Shown here piece after piece: positions 40,001-45,704 of a stretch of 64,000 bases of DNA. Each line of letters starts with the position of its first letter. Positions within the stretch are counted from its first letter, which is position 1. Position numbers and translations under genes: made by a program. A model generated the notes under the pieces. That model saw only the letters and a program-made list of their open reading frames with translations. It did no database searches and was not told where the DNA came from. Location of the stretch: the NCBI RefSeq assembly GCF_030269925.1, contig NC_085121.1:8511501-8575500 (forward strand), given 5' to 3'. This stretch comes from Bombyx mori. Its lineage: Eukaryota > Arthropoda > Insecta > Lepidoptera > Bombycidae.

Positions 40001-43000
40001 ACTTCTTGCGACAGAAAACATTAAAGTAATATATTTACACTTGAAATGCCAAATAGAAAATACAAATTAGTGCTTTCAATGTCATACGTGATGTTAGACA
40101 TAGCAGCATAATTATTGTGACCCAATTTTCTTAACACATTAAATTTCCATATCATAATTAAGTAAGGGGAAAATCGAAAACAGTTACTTCATTGAAGTAC
40201 ACACATAATTATCGAAAACAAAGTATATGAATTAAGTATACACTTATTCACGTAAGTCATAAGTAAGTGTTCAATTAAGGCATTCTATGACCTAGAACTT
40301 GACGGCGAGCAAGCTCATAACTGGTTCCGTGACTCATGAAGTACCACCTTATTCCGTGAAACGGTTACAATTTATACATTCGTTGCTCTCGGACCCCATC
40401 GAGACAATAAACTCGCATGACACGTTGATGTGACTCACGCGAACGTTGAATTCGCGGTGGCTAAGGACCCACTTCTCGGTAACTAACAGTCTGATAGGTG
40501 AATCTTTATGGACGTTTTCCTAACAAGATAAATCACGTACGAGATCATAATAAAACAAAACCGACCGTATATTGTGTACCTATTTTAAGCTTCTTATAGG
40601 GAAATTATCACAGGTGATCTACGTTCTTACTGGTGGTAGGACCTCTTGTGAGTCCGCACGGGTAGGTACAACCACCCTGCCTATTTCTGCCGTGAAGCAG
40701 TAATGCCTTTCGGTTTGACGGGCGGGGCAGCCGTTGTAACTATACTGAGACCTTAGAACTTATATCTCAAGGTGGGTGGCGCATTTACGTCATAGATGTC
40801 TATGGGCTCCAGTAACCACTTAACACCAGGTGGGCTGTGAGCTCGTCCACCCATCTAAGCAACAAAAAAATGGTGATGTTTTTACGTAATACCTAAAGCT
40901 AATGGATTTAATCTAGAGGTATTGATTAAGCGAACTGAAGATAGCATAGTCTGTTATTATTAGCAACAATGTGTCAGTGGTAATTAAAATGAAATTGTGT
41001 AATTAATTATTATTAATCTAAATTCCGCTCTTCAAGCCAGAAGGCATAGTTACTTCACCCTGTACTGGGGAAACTGTAAAGGCCTCAGGGCTACCAGTAA
41101 TCATTCAATAATAAAAAAAAAGATCCTTCACGACAACTATAGGCTCTAACAACTATAGCCAACTCGTGTTGGCTCTCAAGTCCCACAACATTTCGTGTCA
41201 TTGTTAAGAGGAAAGTGAAATAATAGATTATTATTTATATGAATGAATTGATGAAGATTTAGTACTCGTATAATCGTAACACAGATTAACAACACTAAGG
41301 GTGCGTCTATAATGAATACATGGTGACTTAGCTGACAACGGAAGCGATAGACGGGGTGTACAAGAAAGGGTACCGCGAGATGTGTTAGCGTCTTAGCGTT
41401 TAGATATTGTTCAGAAATGTACAGGGAGCTGATATTTGTCCTGAAAGGCATGTGTTGAGTGCTGTGTATGTGCTGTGTTAGAGTTTAGATATTGTTCAGA
41501 AATGTACAAGGAGATATGTATCCTGAAATGGCATGCGTTGAACCCAAGATATGGCTTCCACGAATTGAATGAAAACAGAAAAAACGTTTGTTGAAGTATT
41601 ACTTAAATTTTGCAAAATAACTCGCTTTGATTAAATTACATTAATTAATTCACTATTATTATTATTTATTAAATATACCGGTGATTAAGCAGCCATAAAT
41701 GTTTACCGAAGCCCATAGATAACGTGAATGTCGCAATCAAGTGAGATATAAGGTTTAAGTCTTAGTGAAAATAGACAAGGTGGTGATATATAAGTGGGAT
41801 ATCGGTACTTTTTGGTTAATTCACACTGGCACACGACTTTAATTTTTAAAAGAAGAAAATATAAATGACAGATATAAGTTTGACAGAACGATGTTACGAA
41901 GATGTATGTAGTATTTTTTTGAAAGAATAAAAGATTTTGTTGTTAAACTAAATATCCACTAGATTTCGTCATACCATCCCACATCTTTTTGGGGGCTCGT
42001 CCGGGATACCGTTCAGGATGTCGTTCGGTGATAAATCACAGTGGATTGAAGAATTTTTACAGAGATAAGTTGACCGCTACCAGTGCATTTACGTTGTGCA
42101 TCGAAGACTTTGAGATGTGTAAAAATAACGATTTTATGATGAAGTATTATTGATGAAGTTTTGTGTAACGTTATTTTATGCAAACTTATTATGAAGATTA
42201 CATAAGATTTTTTACTGAAGATTACTTAAGAAGAAAACTTATTCTGAAAATTATAATTAACGACTGCTACGACTATTTACGAGTTCAACGAGACGATTAT
42301 CTTTTTTTTGCATAAAAAATTTATACTGTATTCGAAAGTAAAAAAATGGCTCCTAAGAAGAATAATGATAGTGATGAAAGAGAAGACGTTGAGGTGCATA
42401 TCTCGTTTCGTGATTTGGAGCAGTCCATGACACCTTTCACCGGAGATGATACTTACCCGATTTCGGAGTTTTTTGATGAATTTGAAGATGTTGCTGATTT
42501 GATGAAGTGGACTAAAGTGGAAAGATTGATCTATGCAAAGAAACTTTTGGGTGGAACAGCAAAGCTATTTTTAAGATCTATTGGTAGAGCTAAAGACTAT
42601 CCTACTTTGAAGGAAGCCCTTATTGAAGAATTTGGCCCTAAGTTTAATAGTGCTAAGATTCACAAGAGCCTTATTTCACGAAAGATAAAAAATGATGAAA
42701 CGTTACAACAATATTTTTTAGTTATGAAAGAAATAGCAGTGCATGGAAGAGTAGATGATGCTGCTTTAATGGAATACGTTATAGATGGTATCAATGATCC
42801 TGAATCTAACAAAGCAATTTTATATGGAGCTACAGATTTGAAAGATTTTCGAAAGAAGCTAGACATTTACAGTGATTTTCGAAAGAAGCTGGACGTTTAC
42901 AGTGATCTTCAAAAGAAAATGAGTACACTATCATATCACCAGGTAGTTCCGCAAGTAAATTCAGATGCAGGGACAACGTCATTAAGAAAACCGCATTTTA

Positions 43001-45704
43001 AAAGATGCTATAACTGTGGTGATTTAGACCATCAATCCCCCGGCTGTACAAAGGGCATTAAATACTTTAAGTGTAATGGATTCGGTCACAAGGGAAACGA
43101 ATGTAAGAATGAAGTTAAGAAGTCTTTAATTATTCAGAAGAAAAACGAAGAAGAAAAAATCCCTTACAAGAAAGTGTTATTGAATAGAACAGAGATGGTG
43201 GCTTTGATCGATACAGGTAGTGACGCGAATCTTATTAAACATTCAGAATTTGAAAAAATTGAAAATAATATCCAACATTATGACAAGAATTCAGAAGTTC
43301 GTCTTACTGGTATTGCTAACAAAGAAATACTTATCAAAGGTGTTTTTACTACTCAGCTACATATTGATAATGCTGTTACTGATATCAAATTTTACATTGT
43401 GGAAGATGATATAATACCTGTAAAGCTGATCATTGGCAACCCCATACTGCGTGAATTCGAAGTTAAGTTTACAAGAAATGGTATTGTAATGGAGAAGATA
43501 CCACTTTGTGCTATTGTTGCAGAGAAGGACGAGGTCAAAGAAGACTACAAGAAATTAAGAAAAGAACATTACAAGAAGTTAGAGACAGAAGATTATAAGA
43601 AGTTAGAGAAAGAAGACTGCAAGAAGTTGGTTAAAGTACCTTACCAGAATCATTTGACACAAAATAGAATACTGTACAAAGAGAAGAATGGAAGTAGTTT
43701 TATCGCTGTACTAAAGAAGATGGAAAAAGAAATTATAAGAGAGAATCATAGAAGAGGACGACTAAAAGTTGAAGATTGGGAATGGAGGAGGTCCGATACA
43801 TACGACTAGCCTTGTTAATTTTATTAAGCTATGAACTGATTCGTCTGAGGCAGACGAATGGGTAGGAATGGCCGAGTGGGATATCGGTACTTTTTTGTTA
43901 ATTCACACTGGCACACGACTTTAATTTTTAAAAGAAGAAAATATAAATGACAGATATAAGTTTGACAGAACGATGTTACGAAGATGTATGTAGTATTTTT
44001 TTGAAAGAATAAAAGATTTTGTTGTTAAACTAAATATCCACTAGATTTCGTCATACCATCCCACATATATATCTACCCGTGTGGGCTTCCTTACCACCAC
44101 TATTTACGCAAATTATACGTTAGGCCCGCACTATCAACCCATCCTAATGTTTCGACGGGGCGACGCGACGGTTGTACACAGTCATTTAAATAGCTGTGTA
44201 AATAATAATTATGGGACACCTCTAATGTGCAGCGTTATTATAATTTAGTGTTTTTAACCCATAAGGAATACCCACAATAATACATGAAAAATTCGTTACA
44301 CGTAACAGTACGTGAACAATATGAATTAAATTAATATGTAACATTAAAAATATGATTAAAACTAAAAAATAAAGCATTAAATACATATAGATTTATTATA
44401 ATGCTAGAATTGGAAGGGTTTTCCTAAATGGTATATCAAAGGATATAGGAGTCTAGAAATGAATTAGGCTTTCGTTTTTCTGACAATGTTTTCCTGAAGT
44501 TTTGTGAAATTAATTTCGTTTTTAGCTTAGAGAAATTAAATGAAAACGTGTAATAAATATCTTCACAATGCTTTACTATAAGTACGTCAATAATTATGCT
44601 ATCTTCAATATACCGATATATGCTCCCGATTCAAAACCTCCTCTTTATTATCATTCGATATGGTTTCATCAAAGTAGACGTGGTAAAATATAAAATTTGT
44701 GAACAGTGAAATTATATCGAAACACAAAGTATTCATGAGAGGACATCATTAAATTAAATAACTATTCGATGAGTCATACATAAAAATATAACGTAAATTA
44801 AAAAAAAAAAAATACAAGATATAGTGACGTCATGTCCATTAAAAAACGATAAATACCAGCATACGGACTCAATATACCTTGTAGGTACCGGATCGCGTTA
44901 TGAATGAATCATTATTACGCGCATGTTATTACGCAAACTAAATCAAAAGACAAACAAACTCCTATCGAATGGCTGCGAAAACCAAGCATATTATCTTGGC
45001 CGGATATTAAAGTTTTATGAATGAAACATACTATAATCACTCACGAGATACGACACTACTATATAGTATCTTTTACACACACAGATACAATTAGTTCCGA
45101 AACAAGGGGGCGCCGCCGGTAACTGCCGGTGAACGATTCTCGGAAATACTGAGTCAGATAAAATATCTGAACACAGGTCATATCTAATTTCGAAGAATAA
45201 AAATGTTAACTAATTATTATGCGGACGGATATCGATAAAACCTAGCTTAGTCTTTTATTCGGATACCGAATCACAGTCTATCGTTTGAGTCATTACAGAG
45301 ACATGTTAAAATCAAAACATTTATCTTTCGGGTTTGCTCTTGAAACGATTATAGTTTCATTAAAAAAAACGGATTTTGTTTGACATTCGTAATAAAGACA
45401 TTTTATGTGTGTGGCAAAAATCAAATAAAGTCTTTTGATAATGACCTATTTCGCTTTGATATCTTTTGTTTATCAAATGCAGAAAAACTGAACACATGTA
45501 AGTATTTTATGTGTTTGTAAAGTGATTAGGTTTGAAGATACTCACCGTCGCCTTATCTGTAGTACCGAAGGTTGGAGCGGCGCTACTCCTCGTGAGTAAG
45601 ACTCCGGCAGCCGCCACCGTCCATAGAATCCTCAAGCCGCCCCTCATAGTCATCATTGCCATAATGCCCCTTGAAATTCCTTTCGTATTCTTAATTATTC
45701 TCAT
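11955..45704 (-). CDS. Mmp1: matrix metalloproteinase 1 (Mmp1-type), 12 coding exons
   Basis: Secreted zinc endopeptidase that cleaves extracellular matrix and, in insects, acts in tissue remodelling. Join on the - strand: 45704-45546, 30656-30527, 28100-27996, 27671-27503, 25461-25386, 19890-19813, 19330-19199, 18272-18098, 17757-17554, 17167-16911, 15995-15842, 12061-11955. The exons sum to 1746 bp (581 codons plus stop), all introns are GT-AG, and every phase matches. Residues: signal peptide about 1-43; propeptide with cysteine switch PRCGV (Cys112); furin site RAKR (124-127); catalytic domain with [11 protein letters not shown] (243-253, Glu244 the catalytic base) and Met-turn ALM (Met261); glycine-rich hinge about 292-320; hemopexin domain bracketed by Cys321 and Cys514 with four blades; acidic linker; hydrophobic tail. 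RYALQGSRW after the furin site and the overall layout point to insect Mmp1 rather than Mmp2. Whether the tail anchors it is unclear. Confidence 0.95.
12355..12514 (-). mobile_element. non-LTR retrotransposon 3' end (family L-A), fragment
   Basis: T run then tgcctttgtaggcagacgag and ggcagagtcaagccgctgcc, the 3' end shared with copies at 19606, 34190 and 57150. In Mmp1 intron 11, in the gene's orientation. Confidence 0.75.
14772..15060. mobile_element. hAT-type MITE
   Basis: Termini CAGTGACGGATTTAGG and the inverse of CAGTAATGGATTTACG; flanks CCGGTATT (14764-14771) and CCAGTATT (15061-15068) match at 7 of 8, an aged 8-bp hAT duplication. Lies in Mmp1 intron 11. Confidence 0.8.
15774..15841 (-). 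other. Mmp1: possible retained-intron C-terminus of Mmp1
   Basis: Reading through the exon 11 donor keeps the frame open to a stop at 15774, replacing the hydrophobic tail with a hydrophilic one (GRTGAQEP start, SLKHLYS end). Insect Mmp1 genes are known to make C-terminal splice isoforms; whether this one is used here is inference. Confidence 0.35.
15842..15995 (-). CDS. Mmp1: Mmp1 exon 11: end of hemopexin domain and acidic linker
   Basis: Residues 496-547. AFWWLGC closes the propeller with Cys514, the partner of Cys321. It is followed by a Gly/Ser/Asp-rich linker ending DITFDA. Acceptor acgtttag, donor GTAGGA. If this donor is not used the frame stays open for about 23 more codons to a stop at 15774, giving a different, hydrophilic C-terminus. 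Confidence 0.9.
16033..16277 (+). mobile_element. non-autonomous Helitron
   Basis: Begins TCTCTATATATAAAAATG, ends GGTCAGCTAG, inserted between A (16032) and T (16278) as Helitrons do; a small AGGCA/TGCCT hairpin precedes the CTAG end. The 5' part (cgagaacggctggaccgatt) is a widespread lepidopteran Helitron motif. No Rep/helicase. In Mmp1 intron 10. Confidence 0.88.
16298..16465. mobile_element. MITE family A, copy 2
   Basis: 168 bp, same inverted ends as 578-957 (GTGTGCTTAGTGCG ... GCACTAAGCACAC), lying 20 bp from the Helitron end. Confidence 0.82.
16911..17167 (-). CDS. Mmp1: Mmp1 exon 10: hemopexin blades 3-4
   Basis: Residues 410-495. Two repeats, [11 protein letters not shown] and [11 protein letters not shown], each preceded by a D-x-x-I-D-A-A type strand (NLDAAL, NIDAAL). 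Acceptor catgttacag, donor GTTAGT, ends in phase 0. Confidence 0.95.
17349..17440 (+). repeat. Bm1-type SINE, tRNA-related head only
   Basis: Carries the polymerase III promoter half: box A region TGGCCTAAAGGATAAGACG and box B GTTCGAATCCC, then GGTACCAATC, after which Bm1 similarity stops. In Mmp1 intron 9, antisense to the gene. Confidence 0.75.
17554..17757 (-). CDS. Mmp1: Mmp1 exon 9: hemopexin blades 1-2
   Basis: Residues 342-410. Completes FVFKGDHYWR (blade 1) and carries [11 protein letters not shown] (blade 2) with the IDAAF strand typical of hemopexin repeats. Acceptor attatttacag, donor GTTTGT. Confidence 0.95.
17836..18080 (-). mobile_element. non-autonomous Helitron
   Basis: On the - strand it starts TCTATACTAATATATAAATC and ends CGGACGGGTACAGCTAG; 3' CTAG and 5' TC are the Helitron signatures. 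245 bp, in Mmp1 intron 8, 18 bp from exon 8. Confidence 0.82.
18098..18272 (-). CDS. Mmp1: Mmp1 exon 8: hinge and start of hemopexin domain
   Basis: Residues 284-341. SLYG closes the catalytic domain; a linker with six consecutive glycines, Pro, Thr and Gln forms the hinge; [12 protein letters not shown] with Cys321 opens the hemopexin propeller. Acceptor aatttacag, donor GTACTA; ends in phase 1. Confidence 0.94.
18976..19034. repeat. AGT microsatellite
   Basis: About 20 units of (AGT)n with two interruptions, in Mmp1 intron 7. The poly-Val and poly-Thr frames across it are artefacts. Confidence 0.95.
19199..19330 (-). CDS. Mmp1: Mmp1 exon 7: zinc-binding active site
   Basis: Residues 240-283. 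[14 protein letters not shown] is the complete HExxHxxGxxH metzincin motif (zinc ligands His243, His247, His253), followed by SALMAPFY, the Met-turn and S1' wall. Acceptor aacttccag, donor GTAAAG, phase 0 on both sides. Confidence 0.97.
19606..19718 (-). mobile_element. non-LTR retrotransposon 3' end (family L-A), fragment
   Basis: tttgtaggcaaacgagcg and gagccaagccgctgcctac blocks as in the copy at 57150. In Mmp1 intron 6, only about 95 bp from exon 6. Confidence 0.72.
19813..19890 (-). CDS. Mmp1: Mmp1 exon 6: catalytic domain
   Basis: Residues 214-239. [12 protein letters not shown] supplies the third histidine ligand of the structural zinc (His220) and the calcium-binding Asp-Asp pair. Acceptor tttgtcatag, donor GTAAGC, phase 0 on both sides. 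Confidence 0.95.
20417..21622 (+). pseudogene. LINE reverse transcriptase fragment, N-terminal part
   Basis: 401 codons open: end of the apurinic-type endonuclease, the linker and the first RT blocks ([45 protein letters not shown]). Stops where a short deletion destroys the first catalytic aspartate motif. Resembles RTs of the CR1/Daphne/Rex1 group. Confidence 0.82.
21850..22595 (-). mobile_element. R1-clade LINE 3' fragment inserted in the CR1-type LINE
   Basis: Flanked by perfect 16-bp target duplications AGTCAATCTTACCCCT (21834-21849, 22596-22611). A short poly(A) (T run at 21850-21855) marks the 3' end at the low side. The - strand encodes [19 protein letters not shown] and a C-x2-C-x4-H-x4-C knuckle ([18 protein letters not shown]), the post-RT C-terminal domain of R1/TRAS-type elements. 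5'-truncated by incomplete reverse transcription. Confidence 0.88.
23517..24231 (+). mobile_element. internally deleted PIF/Harbinger transposon
   Basis: Termini AGGCGAATTTACATTACG and its imperfect inverse (AGCCGAATTTAC...), with TTA duplicated on both sides (23514-23516, 24232-24234). Around 23758-23883 a remnant reads [18 protein letters not shown] then [16 protein letters not shown] and a stop, the N-terminal region of Harbinger transposases. Most of the transposase is missing. Confidence 0.85.
24338..24386. repeat. CA microsatellite
   Basis: Imperfect (CA)n run with a few interruptions, in the presumed LINE 3' UTR. Confidence 0.9.
24814..25125 (-). mobile_element. BMC1-type LINE 3' end, fragment
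   Basis: T run then cctacctaagctgatag; contains gcagaatctaccacaggatcgg and gagaaactcagtgggctgtg, the same 3' sequence as the long copy at 60801. Truncated at about 25125, where similarity stops. In Mmp1 intron 5. Confidence 0.85.
25386..25461 (-). CDS. Mmp1: Mmp1 exon 5: structural zinc and calcium loop
   Basis: Residues 188-213. [21 protein letters not shown] holds His194 and Asp196 (structural zinc ligands) and the calcium-binding loop of MMPs, plus His209. Acceptor tattgcag, donor GTAAGT. A 72-bp minisatellite sits immediately upstream in the intron. Confidence 0.95.
25488..25840. repeat. 72-bp minisatellite, five units
   Basis: Units begin at ctatcaaatg positions 25501, 25560, 25632, 25704 and 25776: three spacings of 72 and a first of 59 (a 13-bp deletion). 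Units are nearly identical. Because 72 is a multiple of three, one reverse frame stays open and shows a 24-residue repeat, with no sign of being a gene. About 40 bp upstream of the exon 5 acceptor. Confidence 0.93.
26818..27053 (-). repeat. Bm1-type SINE, 5'-truncated
   Basis: Reverse-oriented 3' body from a T run through ggtaccta and actcacaagaggtcttacc. In Mmp1 intron 4. Confidence 0.85.
27190..27395 (-). mobile_element. old non-LTR retrotransposon 3' fragment (family L-A)
   Basis: Diverged but collinear with 57150-57480: ggccggtatgctagtgagtgg, ggacattgacaataccag, ttgcctaccg, gattctccataaac. Ends about 110 bp from exon 4. Confidence 0.55.
27503..27671 (-). CDS. Mmp1: Mmp1 exon 4: start of catalytic domain
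   Basis: Residues 132-188. [12 protein letters not shown] and the SKYPSRL stretch form the first strand and loop of the catalytic domain; [13 protein letters not shown] is the conserved helix A to strand II region, followed by SGQVHIEI. Acceptor gttttag, donor GTAATT; split Arg codon AG|G joins exon 5. Confidence 0.95.
27996..28100 (-). CDS. Mmp1: Mmp1 exon 3: cysteine switch and furin site
   Basis: Residues 97-132. Contains [10 protein letters not shown], whose cysteine (112) ligates the catalytic zinc in the latent enzyme, and RAKR|YALQG, a furin-type activation site placing the mature N-terminus at Tyr128. Acceptor ttgtttgcag, donor GTGAGT. Confidence 0.95.
28165..28332 (-). repeat. old Bm1-like SINE fragment
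   Basis: Weak but ordered similarity to the reversed Bm1 body (taatgttaagcgattacc, atagcggctgccctatc, agaacctaccgca). In Mmp1 intron 2. Confidence 0.5.
29534..29735 (+). repeat. old Bm1-like SINE fragment
   Basis: Diverged forward Bm1 body: ctctgcctatttttggcatgaagcagtaatt, gtagggtgggg, atgtccatgggctcc. In Mmp1 intron 2. Confidence 0.6.
30527..30656 (-). CDS. Mmp1: Mmp1 exon 2: N-terminal propeptide
   Basis: Residues 54-96. Begins MYLAQYGYL, the first propeptide helix, where MMPs typically have an (Y)L-x-(Q/R)-(Y/F)-GYL motif, and includes the [14 protein letters not shown] helix. Acceptor tttgtttcag, donor GTAAGA, ends in phase 1. It is separated from exon 1 by a 14.9-kb intron. Confidence 0.93.
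33520..33716 (+). mobile_element. RTE-like LINE 3' end, fragment
   Basis: Encodes [18 protein letters not shown], then after a frameshift a [17 protein letters not shown] stretch, the RGRPKxxWxDxVxxD ... DRxxWRxxxxxADP pattern at the C-terminus of RTE-type polymerases, ending in a GAA-rich tail. Confidence 0.7.
34190..34376 (+). mobile_element. non-LTR retrotransposon 3' end (family L-A), fragment
   Basis: Forward copy: ggctatggaatgagctcccc, gcggtaggcagcggcttggc, ctacaagggcaat and a 14-A tail. Same family as 57150-57480. Confidence 0.8.
34830..35095 (+). repeat. tRNA-derived SINE, not Bm1
   Basis: Head (34830-34903) contains box A-like TGGTGTAGTGGT and box B GGTTCGAATCC of a polymerase III promoter. 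The body runs through AT-rich sequence to acacaagttctttacgaac and gggaccagttaacg with a TTTATTTATT tail, a 3' end shared by several lepidopteran LINE/SINE families. It is not an intact tRNA: the acceptor stem does not close. Confidence 0.75.
36649..36908. mobile_element. inverted-repeat element, probable MITE
   Basis: 31-bp arms (AATTGAATATG-(C/A)-AATTTCGAAAAGGGCACAT) match at 30 of 31 across 260 bp of AT-rich non-coding DNA. I could not define target duplications, so the superfamily is unknown. Confidence 0.65.
38185..38196. promoter_or_regulatory. palindromic NRF-1/Ewg-type site
   Basis: CGCGCATGCGCA fits the NRF-1 consensus YGCGCAYGCGCR at all 12 positions. The Drosophila homologue is Erect wing. 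It lies in a locally GC-rich patch (38150-38230) of Mmp1 intron 1, where an internal promoter is conceivable. Confidence 0.3.
40630..40870 (+). repeat. Bm1-type SINE, 5'-truncated
   Basis: Well-conserved forward 3' body from ctggtggtaggacctcttg to ccatctaagcaac and an A run. Confidence 0.9.
41793..41984 (+). repeat. 5' LTR
   Basis: 192 bp, starts AGTGGGATATCGG and ends ACCATCCCACAT. Contains AATAAA at about 41927 as a possible processing signal. One base differs from the 3' LTR (G for T in the T run at about 41814). Confidence 0.93.
41990..42007 (+). promoter_or_regulatory. primer binding site, tRNA-Pro type
   Basis: TGGGGGCTCGTCCGGGAT, 5 bases after the 5' LTR, is the complement of the 3' end of proline tRNA and matches the well-known proline-tRNA primer site of gammaretroviruses base for base. 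The matching reflects use of the same conserved tRNA, not descent. Confidence 0.85.
42346..43809 (+). CDS. retrotransposon Gag with retropepsin
   Basis: 487 codons, no interruption. Residues about 30-200 look like a Gag capsid region ([43 protein letters not shown] as in Ty3/gypsy-type Gags). A 12-13 residue direct repeat (DFRKKLDxYS, twice, then DLQKK) follows. Zinc knuckles come next: [14 protein letters not shown] is complete (C-x2-C-x4-H-x4-C), but the second, [14 protein letters not shown], has Tyr in place of the first Cys. An aspartic protease follows with [11 protein letters not shown] as active site and KLIIGNPIL as the conserved C-terminal motif. The tail has four tandem copies of a (D/H)YKKLxxE-type unit and ends in a basic stretch with no polymerase. 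ATG in good context (aaaaaaATGG). Length is normal for Gag-PR; what is absent is the rest of Pol. Confidence 0.9.
   Translation: MAPKKNNDSDEREDVEVHISFRDLEQSMTPFTGDDTYPISEFFDEFEDVADLMKWTKVERLIYAKKLLGGTAKLFLRSIGRAKDYPTLKEALIEEFGPKFNSAKIHKSLISRKIKNDETLQQYFLVMKEIAVHGRVDDAALMEYVIDGINDPESNKAILYGATDLKDFRKKLDIYSDFRKKLDVYSDLQKKMSTLSYHQVVPQVNSDAGTTSLRKPHFKRCYNCGDLDHQSPGCTKGIKYFKCNGFGHKGNECKNEVKKSLIIQKKNEEEKIPYKKVLLNRTEMVALIDTGSDANLIKHSEFEKIENNIQHYDKNSEVRLTGIANKEILIKGVFTTQLHIDNAVTDIKFYIVEDDIIPVKLIIGNPILREFEVKFTRNGIVMEKIPLCAIVAEKDEVKEDYKKLRKEHYKKLETEDYKKLEKEDCKKLVKVPYQNHLTQNRILYKEKNGSSFIAVLKKMEKEIIRENHRRGRLKVEDWEWRRSDTYD
43839..43859 (+). other. perfect hairpin before the 3' LTR
   Basis: ATTCGTCTG-AGG-CAGACGAAT, a 9-bp stem with 3-base loop, 15 bases before the 3' LTR and overlapping the place where a polypurine tract is expected (gaggcagacgaatgggtagg). 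Confidence 0.7.
43875..44066 (+). repeat. 3' LTR
   Basis: 192 bp, 191 of 192 identical to the 5' LTR. Confidence 0.93.
45546..45704 (-). CDS. Mmp1: Mmp1 exon 1: signal peptide
   Basis: Encodes residues 1-53. The start chosen is the first ATG after an in-frame TAA a few codons upstream; alternative starts at the methionines of the IMAMMTM stretch would leave a shorter signal peptide. A hydrophobic core ([12 protein letters not shown]) and an Ala-rich cleavage region (SSAAP) form the signal peptide. Donor GTGAGT, phase 0. The 5' UTR runs upstream, possibly to an acceptor-like tttctttgtttcag ending at 45853, which would make 45852 the 5' edge of this exon. Confidence 0.9.

Larger units (their letters stand above)
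41793..44066 (+). mobile_element. compact LTR retrotransposon with Gag-protease only
   Basis: 192-bp LTRs at 41793-41984 and 43875-44066 differ at a single base. Ends are AGTGGGAT...ATCCCACAT (inverted TGGGAT/ATCCCA inside), with ATATA on both sides as a possible, low-complexity 5-bp target duplication. A primer binding site follows the 5' LTR, one intact 487-codon frame fills the interior, and a purine-richer stretch precedes the 3' LTR. No reverse transcriptase, RNase H or integrase is encoded in any frame, so it cannot be autonomous. LTR near-identity implies recent insertion. Antisense within Mmp1 intron 1. Confidence 0.92.
41690..44115 (-). repeat. old Bm1-like SINE split by the LTR element
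   Basis: 41690-41792 (aaatagacaaggtggtg) and 44067-44115 (ctacccgtgtgggctt, accaccactatttacgcaaattata) together give a reversed, diverged Bm1 copy. The LTR retrotransposon sits between the two halves, so the SINE is older. Confidence 0.65.
30657..45545 (-). other. Mmp1 intron 1 (14.9 kb)
   Basis: Largest intron of the gene. Holds an RTE-like fragment, a LINE 3' end, a tRNA-type SINE, an inverted-repeat element, Bm1 copies and the LTR retrotransposon at 41793. In the remaining AT-rich stretches (30.7-33.5, 35.1-36.6, 36.9-40.6 and 44.1-45.5 kb) I see no exon or recognisable gene. Confidence 0.8.
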
